Shown: positions 17,414 through 25,177, counted from the stretch's first letter. The stretch: DNA of 64,000 bases from Burkholderiaceae bacterium (GCA_024235955.1 JACKLJ010000002.1:248001-312000); one strand, 5' to 3'. The notes: generated by a model from the letters alone, not told the origin. A program made the numbers and translations.

Positions 17414-17773
17414 ATGCAGACCGCACTCACCGTTGTCGTGGCGCTGATCGCGCTGGAACACCTCTACATCCTGGTGCTGGAGATGTTCCTGTGGAACACG
17501 CCGCGCGGCCGCAAGGCCTTCGGCCTGACGCCGGAGTTCGCCGAAGCCACGCGTGTGCTGGCGGCCAACCAGGGGCTCTACAACGGGTTCCTGGCCGCCG
17601 GACTTCTGTGGGGGCTGCTGCGTGGGCCGGCTGGCGACGCGGTGACGCTTTTCTTCCTGGTGTGCGTGCTGGTCGCCGGGCTGTACGGCGGCATGACGGC
17701 CAGCCGCCGCATCCTGTGGGTCCAGGCGGCTCCGGCCGCGCTGGGCCTGCTGTTGTGGGTGTTGGCGCGCTGA
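17414..17773 (+). CDS. DUF1304 small membrane protein
   Basis: This 119-residue inner-membrane protein of the DUF1304 family has unknown function. Four hydrophobic helices are visible. The family motif AANQGLYNGFLAAGLLWGL in the middle, after FGLTPEFAEATRVL, supports the assignment. It starts 13 bp after ohr, so it is probably the third gene of the ohrR-ohr transcript. A role in peroxide or membrane stress is suggested only by that position. Confidence 0.85.
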   Translation: MQTALTVVVALIALEHLYILVLEMFLWNTPRGRKAFGLTPEFAEATRVLAANQGLYNGFLAAGLLWGLLRGPAGDAVTLFFLVCVLVAGLYGGMTASRRILWVQAAPAALGLLLWVLAR

Positions 17774-17800
17774 CGGCCAGCCTGCACGGCGGGGCTCGGC

Positions 17801-17806
17801 TAAAAT
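17801..17806 (+). promoter_or_regulatory. Candidate -10 box for the glyA leader
   Basis: TAAAAT lies about 10-15 bases before the predicted aptamer, the expected place for a transcript that begins with the riboswitch. No good -35 hexamer is present at the right spacing. Confidence 0.4.
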
Positions 17807-17815
17807 CCATCGCTT

Positions 17816-17925
17816 GTGCGCGACTGGCGATAGGCGCCCCCACACCGCGGGGCGCTGACGTGGGTCACCACGGGGAAGCGCACCGCCCGGCTGGCCGCCG
17901 GGCGTTCGGCCGTTCGCCTGGGCAG
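17816..17925 (+). ncRNA. ZTP (pfl) riboswitch in the glyA leader
   Basis: This leader RNA senses the purine-pathway intermediate ZTP/ZMP and raises expression of one-carbon genes. The closing stem GTGCGC (17816-17821) pairs with GCGCAC (17878-17883). The conserved internal elements GACTGGCG and ACGTGGGTCACCACGGGGAA are present, and the 3' pseudoknot segment reads GGCCGTTCGCCTGGGCA, matching the family's CUGGGC signature. An extra GC-rich hairpin is inserted between the first two elements. The following 40 bases contain CTGCC (17962-17966), adjacent to the ribosome-binding site, which can pair with GGCAG (17921-17925) of the aptamer end. This fits translational control. Confidence 0.88.
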
Positions 17926-17966
17926 CCCTGGTTCACGCCGGGATCCATCTCACCCGAAGGACTGCC

Positions 17967-19217
17967 ATGTTCAACCGCACCACCCACACCATCGCCAGCA
18001 CCGACCCCGACGTCTGGGCCGCCATCCAGCACGAGCACCAGCGCCAGGAAGACCACATCGAGCTGATCGCCAGCGAGAACTACGCCAGCCCCGCCGTGCT
18101 GGCCGCCGCCGGCACGCAGCTGACCAACAAGTACGCCGAAGGCTACCCCGGCCGCCGCTACTACGGCGGCTGCGAATACGTCGACGTGGTCGAGCAGCTG
18201 GCCATCGAGCGCGTCAAGCAGCTCTTCGGCGCCGATGCCGCCAACGTGCAGCCGCACTGCGGCGCCAGCGCCAACGAGGCCGTGTTCCTGGCCTTCCTCA
18301 AGCCCGGCGACACCATCATGGGCATGAGCCTGGCCGAAGGCGGCCACCTGACGCACGGCATGCCGCTGAACATGTCGGGCAAGTGGTTCAACGTGGTCAG
18401 CTACGGCCTGGACAAGAACGAGGCCATCGACTACGACGCCATGGAAGCCAAGGCGCGCGAGCACAGGCCGAAGCTGATCGTGGCCGGCGCCTCGGCCTAC
18501 AGCCTGGAGATCGACTGGGCGCGCTTTGCCAAGGTGGCCAAGGAAGTCGGCGCCATCTTCATGGTCGACATGGCGCACTACGCCGGCCTGATTGCCGGTG
18601 GCGTGTACCCCAACCCGGTGCCTCATGCCGACGTGGTGACCTCCACCACCCACAAGAGCCTGCGCGGCCCGCGCGCCGGCTTCATCCTGATGAAGGCCGA
18701 GCACGAGAAAGCCATCAACAGCGCCGTGTTCCCCGGCCTGCAGGGCGGCCCGCTGATGCACATCATCGCGGCCAAGGCCATCGCCTTCAAGGAAGCGCTC
18801 TCGCCCGAATTCAAGCAGTACGCCGCCCAGGTGAAGAAGAATGCCCAGGTGGTGGCCGAGACGCTCACCCAGCGCGGCCTGCGCATCGTCAGCGGCGGCA
18901 CGCAGAGCCACGTGATGCTGGTGGACCTGCGCGCCAAGGGCATCACCGGCAAGGAAGCCGAGGCGGTGCTGGGCAGTGCCCACATGACGATCAACAAGAA
19001 CGCCATCCCCAACGACCCGGAAAAGCCCATGGTGACCAGCGGCGTGCGCGTCGGCACCCCGGCCATGACCACCCGCGGCTTCAAGGAAGAACAGGCCCGC
19101 GCCACCGCCCACCTGGTGGCCGACGTGCTGGACAACCCGCGCGACGAAGCCAACCTGGCCGCCGTGCGCGCCAAGGTGGCCGCGCTGACGAAGCAGTTCC
19201 CGGTCTACGGCGGCTGA
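17967..19217 (+). CDS. glyA: Serine hydroxymethyltransferase
   Basis: This PLP enzyme interconverts serine and glycine and charges tetrahydrofolate with a methylene group, feeding purine and thymidylate synthesis. It is 416 residues, the full family length. Visible motifs are the folate/PLP segment SENYASPAVLAA, the YAEGYPGRRYYGGCEYVD block, and the Schiff-base lysine in TSTTHKSLRGPR. The ATG at 17967 has AAGGA eight bases upstream. Its leader carries a ZTP riboswitch, so expression should rise when 10-formyl-THF is short. A strong terminator follows. Confidence 0.97.
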   Translation: MFNRTTHTIASTDPDVWAAIQHEHQRQEDHIELIASENYASPAVLAAAGTQLTNKYAEGYPGRRYYGGCEYVDVVEQLAIERVKQLFGADAANVQPHCGASANEAVFLAFLKPGDTIMGMSLAEGGHLTHGMPLNMSGKWFNVVSYGLDKNEAIDYDAMEAKAREHRPKLIVAGASAYSLEIDWARFAKVAKEVGAIFMVDMAHYAGLIAGGVYPNPVPHADVVTSTTHKSLRGPRAGFILMKAEHEKAINSAVFPGLQGGPLMHIIAAKAIAFKEALSPEFKQYAAQVKKNAQVVAETLTQRGLRIVSGGTQSHVMLVDLRAKGITGKEAEAVLGSAHMTINKNAIPNDPEKPMVTSGVRVGTPAMTTRGFKEEQARATAHLVADVLDNPRDEANLAAVRAKVAALTKQFPVYGG

Positions 19218-19241
19218 ACCCGGCCGGCACGCTGGCCCCAC

Positions 19242-19276
19242 AACGCCGCCCCGGCTTGCCGTGGCGGCGTTTTTTT
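19242..19276 (+). terminator. Intrinsic terminator of glyA
   Basis: ACGCCGCC and GGCGGCGT form a perfect 8-bp stem with a 12-base loop, followed by TTTTTT. Confidence 0.92.
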
Positions 19277-19331
19277 CTACAAGATTCATAGCTGCCTGCG
19301 CCCGCTGCATAAGGGCCAGAAGCCAATTTCT
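19277..19331 (+). repeat. Interspersed repeat copy 6 (intergenic)
   Basis: CATAGCTGCCTGCGCCCG, then AAGGGCCAGAAGCC. It starts exactly at the T-tract of the glyA terminator and ends 17 bases before nrdR, so nrdR's promoter must lie within or next to it. Confidence 0.8.
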
Positions 19332-19347
19332 TTCATAGAATCCGGCC

Positions 19348-19797
19348 ATGCACTGCCCTTTCTGCGCCCACACCGAAACCCAGGTTGTCGACACCCGCGT
19401 GGCCGACGACGGTGCCTTCGTGCGCCGGCGGCGCCAGTGCGCGCACTGCGGCAAGCGCTTCACCACCTACGAGCGGCCCGATGTCAGCTTCCCCAGCGTG
19501 GTCAAGAAGGACGGCCGCCGCGTGCCTTATGACCGCGCCAAGCTGCAAAGCTCGCTCGATCTGGCGCTGCGCAAGCGCCCGGTGAGCACCGAGCAGATCG
19601 ACACCGCCATCGAGCGCATCGAGGAAAAGCTGCTCGCCACCGGCGACCGCGAAGTGCCCTCGCGCCGCCTGGGCGAACTGGTGATGCGCGAGCTGAAGAA
19701 GCTCGACAAGGTGGCCTACGTGCGCTTCGCCAGCGTGTACCGCAGCTTCGAGGACATCGACGAGTTCCGCGCGCTGGTGGACGAGGTACGGCGCTGA
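19348..19797 (+). CDS. nrdR: Transcriptional repressor NrdR
   Basis: This regulator represses ribonucleotide reductase genes in response to nucleotide binding. The 149-residue protein begins with a zinc ribbon (CPFCAHTETQVVDTR and CAHCGKRFTTYER) followed by an ATP-cone domain (VVKKDGRRVPYDRAKLQSSL). Both halves are intact. Placement after glyA is common in betaproteobacteria. A possible -10 (TAGAAT, 19336-19341) is only six bases from the start codon. NrdR boxes were not searched for outside this locus. Confidence 0.95.
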   Translation: MHCPFCAHTETQVVDTRVADDGAFVRRRRQCAHCGKRFTTYERPDVSFPSVVKKDGRRVPYDRAKLQSSLDLALRKRPVSTEQIDTAIERIEEKLLATGDREVPSRRLGELVMRELKKLDKVAYVRFASVYRSFEDIDEFRALVDEVRR

Positions 19798-19812
19798 GCG
19801 TGCGCGCCTTCC

Positions 19813-20520
19813 ATGAGGAACCGGCAGCACGCCATCGGATGGAGCTGGGCGCTGGCGGCTGCGCTGGCCCTGCACGCCGCGGCCCTGGTGCTGCTGCAGG
19901 CCCGGCGGCACCCGGTCACTGAAGCACCCGGCGCGCCCGCGGTCTGGCACGTCAGCCTGCGTGCGGCGCCGCAGGCAGCAGCCGTACCGCGGCCCTCGCC
20001 GCCCGCCATCGTCTCCGCAGCGCCAGCACCAGCCGTAGCGCCCAGATCCGACCGGCAGCGCCCGTCAGCAGCGCCAAGCCCGGTGCGACGCGAACCGCCC
20101 GCCCCGCGGCCCGAGGTCGCGCCCCCGCCCCCCGTGCAACCACTGCCAACCGTCGCCGAAGCCCCGGCCGCCGATCCGCAGACCGTCTGGCTGGATGCCA
20201 GCAAGGTCGACTCGGCGCCCACGCCCAATGACAACCTGTGGCTCCTGGCGGAGCAGCCCTGGCCTGCTGGCTTCCCCATCGTCCGGCTGCGGGTCTGGCT
20301 ATCGGCCCAGGGCCGCATCGAGCGCTTCGAACTCGAAGGCCCGGCCGCCGACGACCCGGCGATGCGCGATCTGTTCGCCCCCATCGTCGACACGCCCATG
20401 CGCCCGGCCATGCTCGGCGGCGCGCCGGTGGCCAGCGTGATGCGCATCGAGATGTGGCCGGGTGAAGGTCCGGCACCGGATTTCCTGGCGCCGATGGCGC
20501 CGGCGTCAGCGCCGCGCTGA
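19813..20520 (+). CDS. Proline-rich, membrane-anchored TonB-like protein
   Basis: This 235-residue protein has one N-terminal transmembrane helix (WSWALAAALALHAAALVLL), a long Pro/Ala-rich periplasmic stretch (about residues 45-115) and a C-terminal folded region of about 100 residues (PIVRLRVWLSAQGRIERFEL). The architecture is that of TonB or TonB-like proteins, but the canonical YP motif and an adjacent exbBD are missing, so energy transduction is doubtful. It starts 15 bp after nrdR and may be co-transcribed. It converges with the XRE regulator gene. Confidence 0.6.
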   Translation: MRNRQHAIGWSWALAAALALHAAALVLLQARRHPVTEAPGAPAVWHVSLRAAPQAAAVPRPSPPAIVSAAPAPAVAPRSDRQRPSAAPSPVRREPPAPRPEVAPPPPVQPLPTVAEAPAADPQTVWLDASKVDSAPTPNDNLWLLAEQPWPAGFPIVRLRVWLSAQGRIERFELEGPAADDPAMRDLFAPIVDTPMRPAMLGGAPVASVMRIEMWPGEGPAPDFLAPMAPASAPR

Positions 20521-20551
20521 AGGCGCGGGGCGCCGCTGGGAGCCCGCGAGC

Positions 20552-21394
20552 TCAGATAGCCTGCGCCCTCAAGGCATCCTCCGTGGCCGCGTCGGCCGGA
20601 TAGAAGAGCTCCACCGTCAGCTCCGCCAGGGTGATGTCGCGCGGCGAGCCAAAGGTGGCCTGCGTGGTGAACAGCGACAGGGTCCTGCCTTCGCCGGACA
20701 GCAGCACGCAGGGAATCAGCAGCGATTCCTGGTAGGTAGGCCGACGCGTGGCCGTGGCCAGCGGCGCCGCCACGTTGGGATAGCCCCCCACCTCCGCGGC
20801 CAGAGCCGCGAGCACGGGATCGTCGGCCGCAGCGCGGGCGCGCTCCAGCTCGTGCAGCAGGTGGCGCCCCCAGGCTTCGAAGTTCAGCGTCGCGGCCGCG
20901 AAGCCCTCGGGATGCAGGCTGGCCCGCATCATGTTGAGCGGAGGCCCCACCAGATGCGGTGGCAGCAGGCCCATCAGGCGCTCGGCAGCGCGGTTGGCCA
21001 GCACCACGTTCCAGTGGCGGTCCAGAGCCACGCCGGGATAAGGATCGTGCGCCGCCAACAGGCGCTGCAGCGCGCTGCGGACCACCTGCAGATCGGGCGA
21101 CTCCAGCGGCGTCTCGCTGTAGCGCGGCGCGTAACCGGCCGCCAGCAGCAGGTCGTTGCGCTCGCGCAGCGGCAACGCCAGATGCTCCGACATCGAGAGC
21201 AGCAGTTCCGCACTGGGCCTGGACCGCCCGGTCTCCACAAAACTCAAGTGACGCGGCGACACGCCCACGTCCAGGGCCAGCGCCAGTTGGCTCAGCTTGC
21301 GCCGCTGGCGCCATTCGCGCAGCAGCGGCCCCACCTCACGCCGCGGCGTGCTGCGAAGCCGCGCCTGCCGATGTCCCGGTTCCGTTCGATCCAT
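20552..21394 (-). CDS. XRE-family regulator with MmyB-like ligand-binding domain
   Basis: This 280-residue transcription factor has an N-terminal Cro/C1 helix-turn-helix (about residues 20-75, containing RKLSQLALALDVGVSPRHLS and GRSRPS) and a C-terminal MmyB-like domain (GVALDRHWNVVLANRAAERL, LLHELERARAAADDPVLAAL) thought to bind small lipophilic ligands. The start at 21394 places the HTH at the usual distance; the open frame extends upstream without coding character. It is followed upstream, on the same strand, by the orphan ATP-synthase c-subunit gene and may regulate it. That link is positional inference. Confidence 0.85.
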   Translation of the reverse strand: MDRTEPGHRQARLRSTPRREVGPLLREWRQRRKLSQLALALDVGVSPRHLSFVETGRSRPSAELLLSMSEHLALPLRERNDLLLAAGYAPRYSETPLESPDLQVVRSALQRLLAAHDPYPGVALDRHWNVVLANRAAERLMGLLPPHLVGPPLNMMRASLHPEGFAAATLNFEAWGRHLLHELERARAAADDPVLAALAAEVGGYPNVAAPLATATRRPTYQESLLIPCVLLSGEGRTLSLFTTQATFGSPRDITLAELTVELFYPADAATEDALRAQAI

Positions 21395-21492
21395 GGTGGT
21401 TCTCCAGCCAACGCACGGGCGCCTGGCCCCGGAGGATGACACAGCCGAGCAGCTGCCCCGGGCCAGGCGCGGCGCGCCAAACACGGGATGGG

Positions 21493-21729
21493 TTACTTGA
21501 ACGGGCTGGCTGTCGCGAACCACAAGCCGATGCCGGTGGCAATGATGAAGGCGCCGTCCAGCAGGCCGGCCGAGAGGAAGAACCGCGTCTGCAGCTCAGG
21601 GCCCAGTTCCGGCTGGCGCGCCGTGGCCTCCAGGAAGCGCGAGGCCGACAGGCCGATGCCGATGCACGAGCCGGCCGCGGGAATGGCAATGAGGATGGCC
21701 ACGGCCAGGGGAAGAAGGTCGAGGGTCAT
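21493..21729 (-). CDS. Orphan F-type ATP synthase c subunit
   Basis: This 78-residue, two-helix hairpin proteolipid is homologous to AtpE. Helix 1 is glycine-rich (AAGSCIGIGLSASRFLE). The polar loop ARQPEL matches the F1-contacting loop of bacterial c subunits. Helix 2 carries the proton-binding Asp in SAGLLDGAFIIATGIGLW at the position of E. coli Asp61. The Na+-type ligand set (Gln/Glu-Ser) is absent, so protons would be the ion. No other atp gene is near; it is preceded by a small membrane protein gene. It could be a spare rotor subunit, a variant ring subunit or an unrelated proteolipid use of the fold. GGGAG precedes the start. Confidence 0.85.
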   Translation of the reverse strand: MTLDLLPLAVAILIAIPAAGSCIGIGLSASRFLEATARQPELGPELQTRFFLSAGLLDGAFIIATGIGLWFATASPFK

Positions 21730-21774
21730 GGGGTGCTCCCGTTCAAGCGGAACAAGTTGGAAGGCCAGGCGCCA

Positions 21775-22194
21775 TCAGGCGCGCGCGGCCTGGGCGCTGC
21801 CGGACATGGGGGACGCGCGCAGCCCTGCCCATTCCAGCACGGCGAACACCAGCACCGCGGCCACGTGCAACAGCTGCCAGGCCTCGCCCCAGATGTTGGT
21901 GGTCAGGCTGTTCCCCAGGAGCAACCCCAGGGCACCCACGGCCCACAAGACGTTGCCGGCCACCACCAGCAGGATCAAGGCCGCCGGCACCCGCTGGGCG
22001 CGGGCCAGCATCACCAGCAGCGCCACGTAGCCCAGCAGAAAGACGCCAGTACCCAGCAACAGCGCGCGTGGCAGCGCCAGTTGTTCGGCCAACGCACCGG
22101 CGGCCAGCAACTGCAGCAAGGCCACAGCGCCGCTCACCACCGCGTCGGCACCCAGCGCGCGTTTCAGGAAACGGGAAGGAAAGACGGATCTCAT
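21775..22194 (-). CDS. Small polytopic membrane protein, family not recognised
   Basis: This 139-residue protein has four predicted transmembrane helices (for example AVVSGAVALLQLLAAGALAE and LILLVVAGNVLWAVGALGLL), a short basic N-terminus and a hydrophilic tail. I do not recognise a family. It is 45 bp upstream of the orphan c-subunit gene on the same strand, so the two are likely one transcript. A perfect dyad lies about 80 bp upstream of its start. AGGAG precedes the ATG. Confidence 0.65.
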   Translation of the reverse strand: MRSVFPSRFLKRALGADAVVSGAVALLQLLAAGALAEQLALPRALLLGTGVFLLGYVALLVMLARAQRVPAALILLVVAGNVLWAVGALGLLLGNSLTTNIWGEAWQLLHVAAVLVFAVLEWAGLRASPMSGSAQAARA

Positions 22195-22274
22195 GCGGTT
22201 TCTCCTGTCGTCATGGACCGGCGCGCAGCGCGCCGGCCTGAAGGCAGTGTGCGAAACCGCAGTCAGCGCGGCAA

Positions 22275-22289
22275 TTACCTGTCAGGTAA
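22275..22289. promoter_or_regulatory. Perfect 15-bp dyad, candidate operator
   Basis: TTACCTG-T-CAGGTAA is perfectly symmetric. It lies upstream of the small membrane protein / c-subunit unit (minus strand) and downstream of the convergent-side trxC end, so the former is the likely target. A TTGCTT on the minus strand abuts the dyad and could be a -35 box. Confidence 0.5.
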
Positions 22290-22351
22290 GCAACTGGCTG
22301 ATGAAGGCCGCAAGAAGCGACGCCGGCCGCGCCCGCGTGGGGTGCAAAGAC

Positions 22352-22798
22352 TCAGCGCGGCAGGTTCGCGCGCACCCACTGGGCGATCTGCGCCGGGTTG
22401 GTCATGGCACCGGCCTGTCGCGCCACCTCGCGCCCGCCGACGAACAGCGCCAGCGTCGGGATGCTGCGGATGTTGTAGCGAGCGCCCAAGCTCTGCGCGG
22501 CCTCGGTGTTGACCTTGGCCACACGCATGCGCGGCTCCAGTTCGGCCGCGGCCTTTTCGTACGCCGGCGCCATCATGCGGCAGGGGCCGCACCACGGCGC
22601 CCAGAAGTCCACCAGCACCGGGATCTGGTTGCGCGCCACCTGTTTGTCGAAGGCGGCCTCGTCGTCCAGTGCCACCGGGTGGCCGGTGAACAGGGGCTGG
22701 TGGCATTTGCCACAGTCGGGCGCCTTGGCCAAATCGGCCGCCTGCACGCGGTTGGTGGTCTGACAGTGCGGGCAGACGATGTGGAGGGGTTCGCTCAT
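22352..22798 (-). CDS. trxC: Thioredoxin 2
   Basis: This cytoplasmic disulfide reductase is induced by oxidative stress in other bacteria. The 148-residue protein has an N-terminal zinc-binding domain with two CxxC pairs (Cys9/Cys12 in CPHC and Cys29/Cys32 in CGKC) and a thioredoxin fold with the active site WAPWCGPC (Cys70, Cys73). The cis-proline loop is IRSIPTL. The zinc domain separates TrxC from TrxA. The next gene upstream on the same strand is a small protein ending 19 bp before its start, so the two may be co-transcribed. Confidence 0.93.
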   Translation of the reverse strand: MSEPLHIVCPHCQTTNRVQAADLAKAPDCGKCHQPLFTGHPVALDDEAAFDKQVARNQIPVLVDFWAPWCGPCRMMAPAYEKAAAELEPRMRVAKVNTEAAQSLGARYNIRSIPTLALFVGGREVARQAGAMTNPAQIAQWVRANLPR

Positions 22799-22817
22799 GG
22801 TGGGCTCTCCGAAGGGC

Positions 22818-23159
22818 TCAGGCGGCTGCGGTGCCGGGCGCGGCGCGGTCGGGCGCAGGCCGCTCGCGCGCTGCGTCGATCGCTTCGCGCGCCGTCAACT
22901 CCGCCTGCATGGCGGTGTCCAGCTGCGAGCGGCACAGGCCGGCTTCGGCGTAGTGCAGGTTTTCGTAAAGGGCCGCCGCGGCCGGGCTCTGCTCCAGCAG
23001 CGGCTGCCAGTCGACACCGGGCTCGGCCAGCAGGCTGGCCAGACGCGCGGCGACGAGCTGGTATTGGCGCGCGTCGACCGGTTGGCGGCTGGCGTCCAGC
23101 CGCTCCAGCAACTGCGCCAGCAGGATGGCGGGTTGAATGGAAGCTTGCGTGGTGTTCAT
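22818..23159 (-). CDS. Conserved-type hypothetical protein
   Basis: This 113-residue soluble, helical, Ala/Leu-rich protein starts MNTTQASIQPAILLAQLLER. I recognise no family. The chosen ATG at 23159 is followed by good coding character; the upstream extension is not. The core (QYQLVAARLASLLAEPGVDW, then a Tyr/His-rich helix ALYENLHYAEAG) looks like a small helical bundle. It ends 19 bp before trxC and may share its transcript. Confidence 0.6.
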   Translation of the reverse strand: MNTTQASIQPAILLAQLLERLDASRQPVDARQYQLVAARLASLLAEPGVDWQPLLEQSPAAAALYENLHYAEAGLCRSQLDTAMQAELTAREAIDAARERPAPDRAAPGTAAA

Positions 23160-23226
23160 GGCACCCAATTGGGGGCCGGTGGGGCAAATGCAAGGTCCGC
23201 GTGAAGCGGGCTTCATGGCAGTCAAT

Positions 23227-23280
23227 GCTATTCTATCGATAGCTGCCTGCGACCGTCATATAAGCCCTGGATGCCCAAAA
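23227..23280 (+). repeat. Interspersed repeat copy 7 (intergenic)
   Basis: GCTATTCTATCGATAGCTGCCTGCG. Here the head forms a small hairpin GCTAT/ATAGC before the core. The distal half has decayed to AAGCCCTGGATGCC. Confidence 0.75.
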
Positions 23281-23285
23281 CCTGC

Positions 23286-23552
23286 TCAGAAATTGCGCCG
23301 CAACGGATCCAGCAGTCTGCGCAAGCCCGCCTGATCGATCTCGTGCATCAGCGCCAGCAGACGCCCCAGTTCCCCCTTCGGGAAGCCCTGCCTGGCAAAC
23401 CACGCCAGGTAGGCGCCAGGCAGTTCGGCCAGCGTGCGGCCCTGGTACTTGCCGAAGGGCATGCGCAGTGTGACCAGTCTTTCGAGCTGCGCCGGATCGG
23501 CCATGTCCGCGGGCGGCGCGGCGCCCTGGTTGTCACTTGCGGCGGCGGTCAC
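23286..23552 (-). CDS. DUF3820-family protein
   Basis: This 88-residue protein carries the compact DUF3820 motif (LVTLRMPFGKYQGRTLAELP, then YLAWFARQGFP and LGRLLALMHEI). The family includes a proposed quorum-sensing-regulated virulence factor in Pseudomonas, but biochemical function is unknown. If the first ATG is used, the gene overlaps the upstream LiaI-like gene by 20 bp; an internal ATG at 23504 would remove the overlap. Translational coupling is likely either way. Confidence 0.75.
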   Translation of the reverse strand: MTAAASDNQGAAPPADMADPAQLERLVTLRMPFGKYQGRTLAELPGAYLAWFARQGFPKGELGRLLALMHEIDQAGLRRLLDPLRRNF

Positions 23553-23709
23553 CGGGCGAGAGAAACATGCCGATGCCCAGGAGGATCAGGATCAGCGGCC
23601 ACCAGGTGGCGATGAGTTCGCGCAGGCTGATGTTGAGCAGGCCCAGGTTGCTGAGCAGGAAGAACGCGCCGACCAGGATCAGGACGATGGCGCCGATGTT
23701 GCCGCGCAT
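23533..23709 (-). CDS. Small two-helix membrane protein (LiaI/LiaF-like transmembrane region)
   Basis: This 58-residue protein, MRGNIGAIVLILVGAFFLL, is followed by a second hydrophobic helix (WWPLILILLGIGMFL) and a basic tail GDRRRK. The pattern is the short transmembrane domain shared by LiaI and LiaF-type proteins. The start at 23709 is the only one that leaves a coherent protein. It overlaps the DUF3820 gene downstream. Confidence 0.7.
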   Translation of the reverse strand: MRGNIGAIVLILVGAFFLLSNLGLLNISLRELIATWWPLILILLGIGMFLSPGDRRRK

Positions 23710-23767
23710 GCCGGGCCTTTCAGGGTTGTGGATGAGCTGGGACGCGATGGTACGCCAGCGCCCGCAT

Positions 23768-24967
23768 TCAGCCGAGCGCCCTGGCCAGCCGGGCCACGCC
23801 TTCGCGGATCTTGTCTTCGCCCACGGTGGCGAACGACAGGCGCAGCGTGCTGGCATCCGGGTTGGCGCAGAAAAACGGCGCACCGGGCACGAAGGCCACG
23901 CCCTGCTCCACCGCCTTCTTGGCGAAGGCTGCCCCATCGGCGGGCTTGCCGCCGGCGCCGGTGAGGCGCGCCCAGACAAACAGCCCGCCCTGCGGCTGCA
24001 CGAAGCTGAGGGCGTCGCCCAGTTCGGCGCGCAACGCGTTGCCCATGGCCTGGGCGCGTGCGCCGTACACCTTGCGCACGCGCGCCAAGGTCTCGGGCAT
24101 GCGCCCCGCCGCCAGGTACTGGGCCGCCGTGGCCTGCGCGAAGGTGCTGGTGTGGGCGTCGGAAAACTGCTTGCACATGGTGGCCTTGGCCAGCAACTCC
24201 GGCGGCGCGATCATCCAGCCCACGCGCAGGCCGGGCGACAGCACCTTGGAGAGGCTGCCGCAGTGCACCAGCCAGTCGCGGCTGCCCGGCACCTCGTGGC
24301 TCAGCGCCAGCAGGCTGGGCGGCGGCGGAGCGTCGAAATACAGATCACCGTACGGATCGTCCTCGACGATCAGCGTCTGGTACTTGACGGCCAGCTCCAG
24401 CACACGCTTGCGGCGCTCCAGGCTGAGCATGGCGCCGCTGGGGTTGCCGAACGTGGGGATCAGGTAGACGAACTTGGGACGGTGGGTCTGGATGAGCGCT
24501 TCCAGCTCGTCCACCTTCACGCCCTCCCCGTCGATCGGCGCGCTCACCAGATCGCCGCCGTAGAGCCGGAAGCACTGGATGGTGGCCAGAAACGTCGGCC
24601 CTTCCACAATCACCTTGCTGCCGGGATCGACCAGCGTCTTGCCCAGCAGATCCAGCGCCTGCTGGCTGCCGGTGGTCACGATGAGCTGATCCGGCGCCAC
24701 GCCCTGCGCGCCCTTGGCCTGCATGAAGGCCGCCAGCTGCGCGCGCAGCGGTTCGTAGCCTTCAGTGGCGCCGTACTGCAGCGCACCGCCAGGCTCATCG
24801 GCCAACGCCTGGTTGACGGCCTGCCCGATGCCAGCCACGTCAAACATGGCGCTGTCCGGAAAGCCGCCCGCGAAACTGATGATGCCCGGCTTGCCGAGCA
24901 GCTTGAACAGCTCGCGGATGGCCGAGGTTTCGACGTTGTTCAGGCGTTGGGCGAAAGGAAGTGACAT
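23768..24967 (-). CDS. PLP-dependent aminotransferase (fold I, 2-aminoadipate/aromatic type)
   Basis: This 399-residue cytoplasmic aminotransferase is of the class that includes LysN/2-aminoadipate transaminase and the catalytic part of MocR regulators, but it lacks a DNA-binding domain. Motifs are FAGGFPDSAMF at the N-terminus, TTGSQQALDLLGK, PTFGNPSG, VEDDPYGDL and the Schiff-base lysine in HCGSLSKVLSPGLRVGW. The arginine contacting the substrate carboxylate is in STLRLSFATV. Substrate is not determined; branched-chain, aromatic or 2-aminoadipate are all plausible. It is probably monocistronic, starting about 210 bp from the divergent IPTL-CTERM gene. Confidence 0.88.
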   Translation of the reverse strand: MSLPFAQRLNNVETSAIRELFKLLGKPGIISFAGGFPDSAMFDVAGIGQAVNQALADEPGGALQYGATEGYEPLRAQLAAFMQAKGAQGVAPDQLIVTTGSQQALDLLGKTLVDPGSKVIVEGPTFLATIQCFRLYGGDLVSAPIDGEGVKVDELEALIQTHRPKFVYLIPTFGNPSGAMLSLERRKRVLELAVKYQTLIVEDDPYGDLYFDAPPPPSLLALSHEVPGSRDWLVHCGSLSKVLSPGLRVGWMIAPPELLAKATMCKQFSDAHTSTFAQATAAQYLAAGRMPETLARVRKVYGARAQAMGNALRAELGDALSFVQPQGGLFVWARLTGAGGKPADGAAFAKKAVEQGVAFVPGAPFFCANPDASTLRLSFATVGEDKIREGVARLARALG

Positions 24968-25101
24968 GGGCGCGACAACCGTCGGAAATTACGAATGACG
25001 CCGATTGTCACCCATGGTCGCCAAACAGCCCGGCCCTAGCGAGGCAAACACTTGGACGCGTCAGACGCTTGTCCGGCTCCATCAGTCATCGACACCCCCT
25101 G

Positions 25102-25138
25102 TTCGAGGTGTTGATTTGCTCGAATTTTATATTACAAA
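25102..25138 (+). promoter_or_regulatory. Candidate promoter of the first surface cassette
   Basis: TTGATT (25111-25116), a 16-base spacer and TACAAA (25133-25138) lie in an unusually AT-rich stretch. TTCGAG (25102-25107) and CTCGAA (25119-25124) form an inverted repeat straddling the -35 box. Confidence 0.45.
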
Positions 25139-25177
25139 ATGTTTCTATTTGAAATAATTCCCCAGAGGAATCCTCAC

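Noticed and set aside
25139..25177. Alternative ATG start for the cassette 1 IPTL-CTERM protein
   Set aside because: It would put MFLFEIIPQRNPH before the signal peptide, and it lies inside the AT-rich promoter region without a ribosome site; the GTG at 25178 has AGAGGA.
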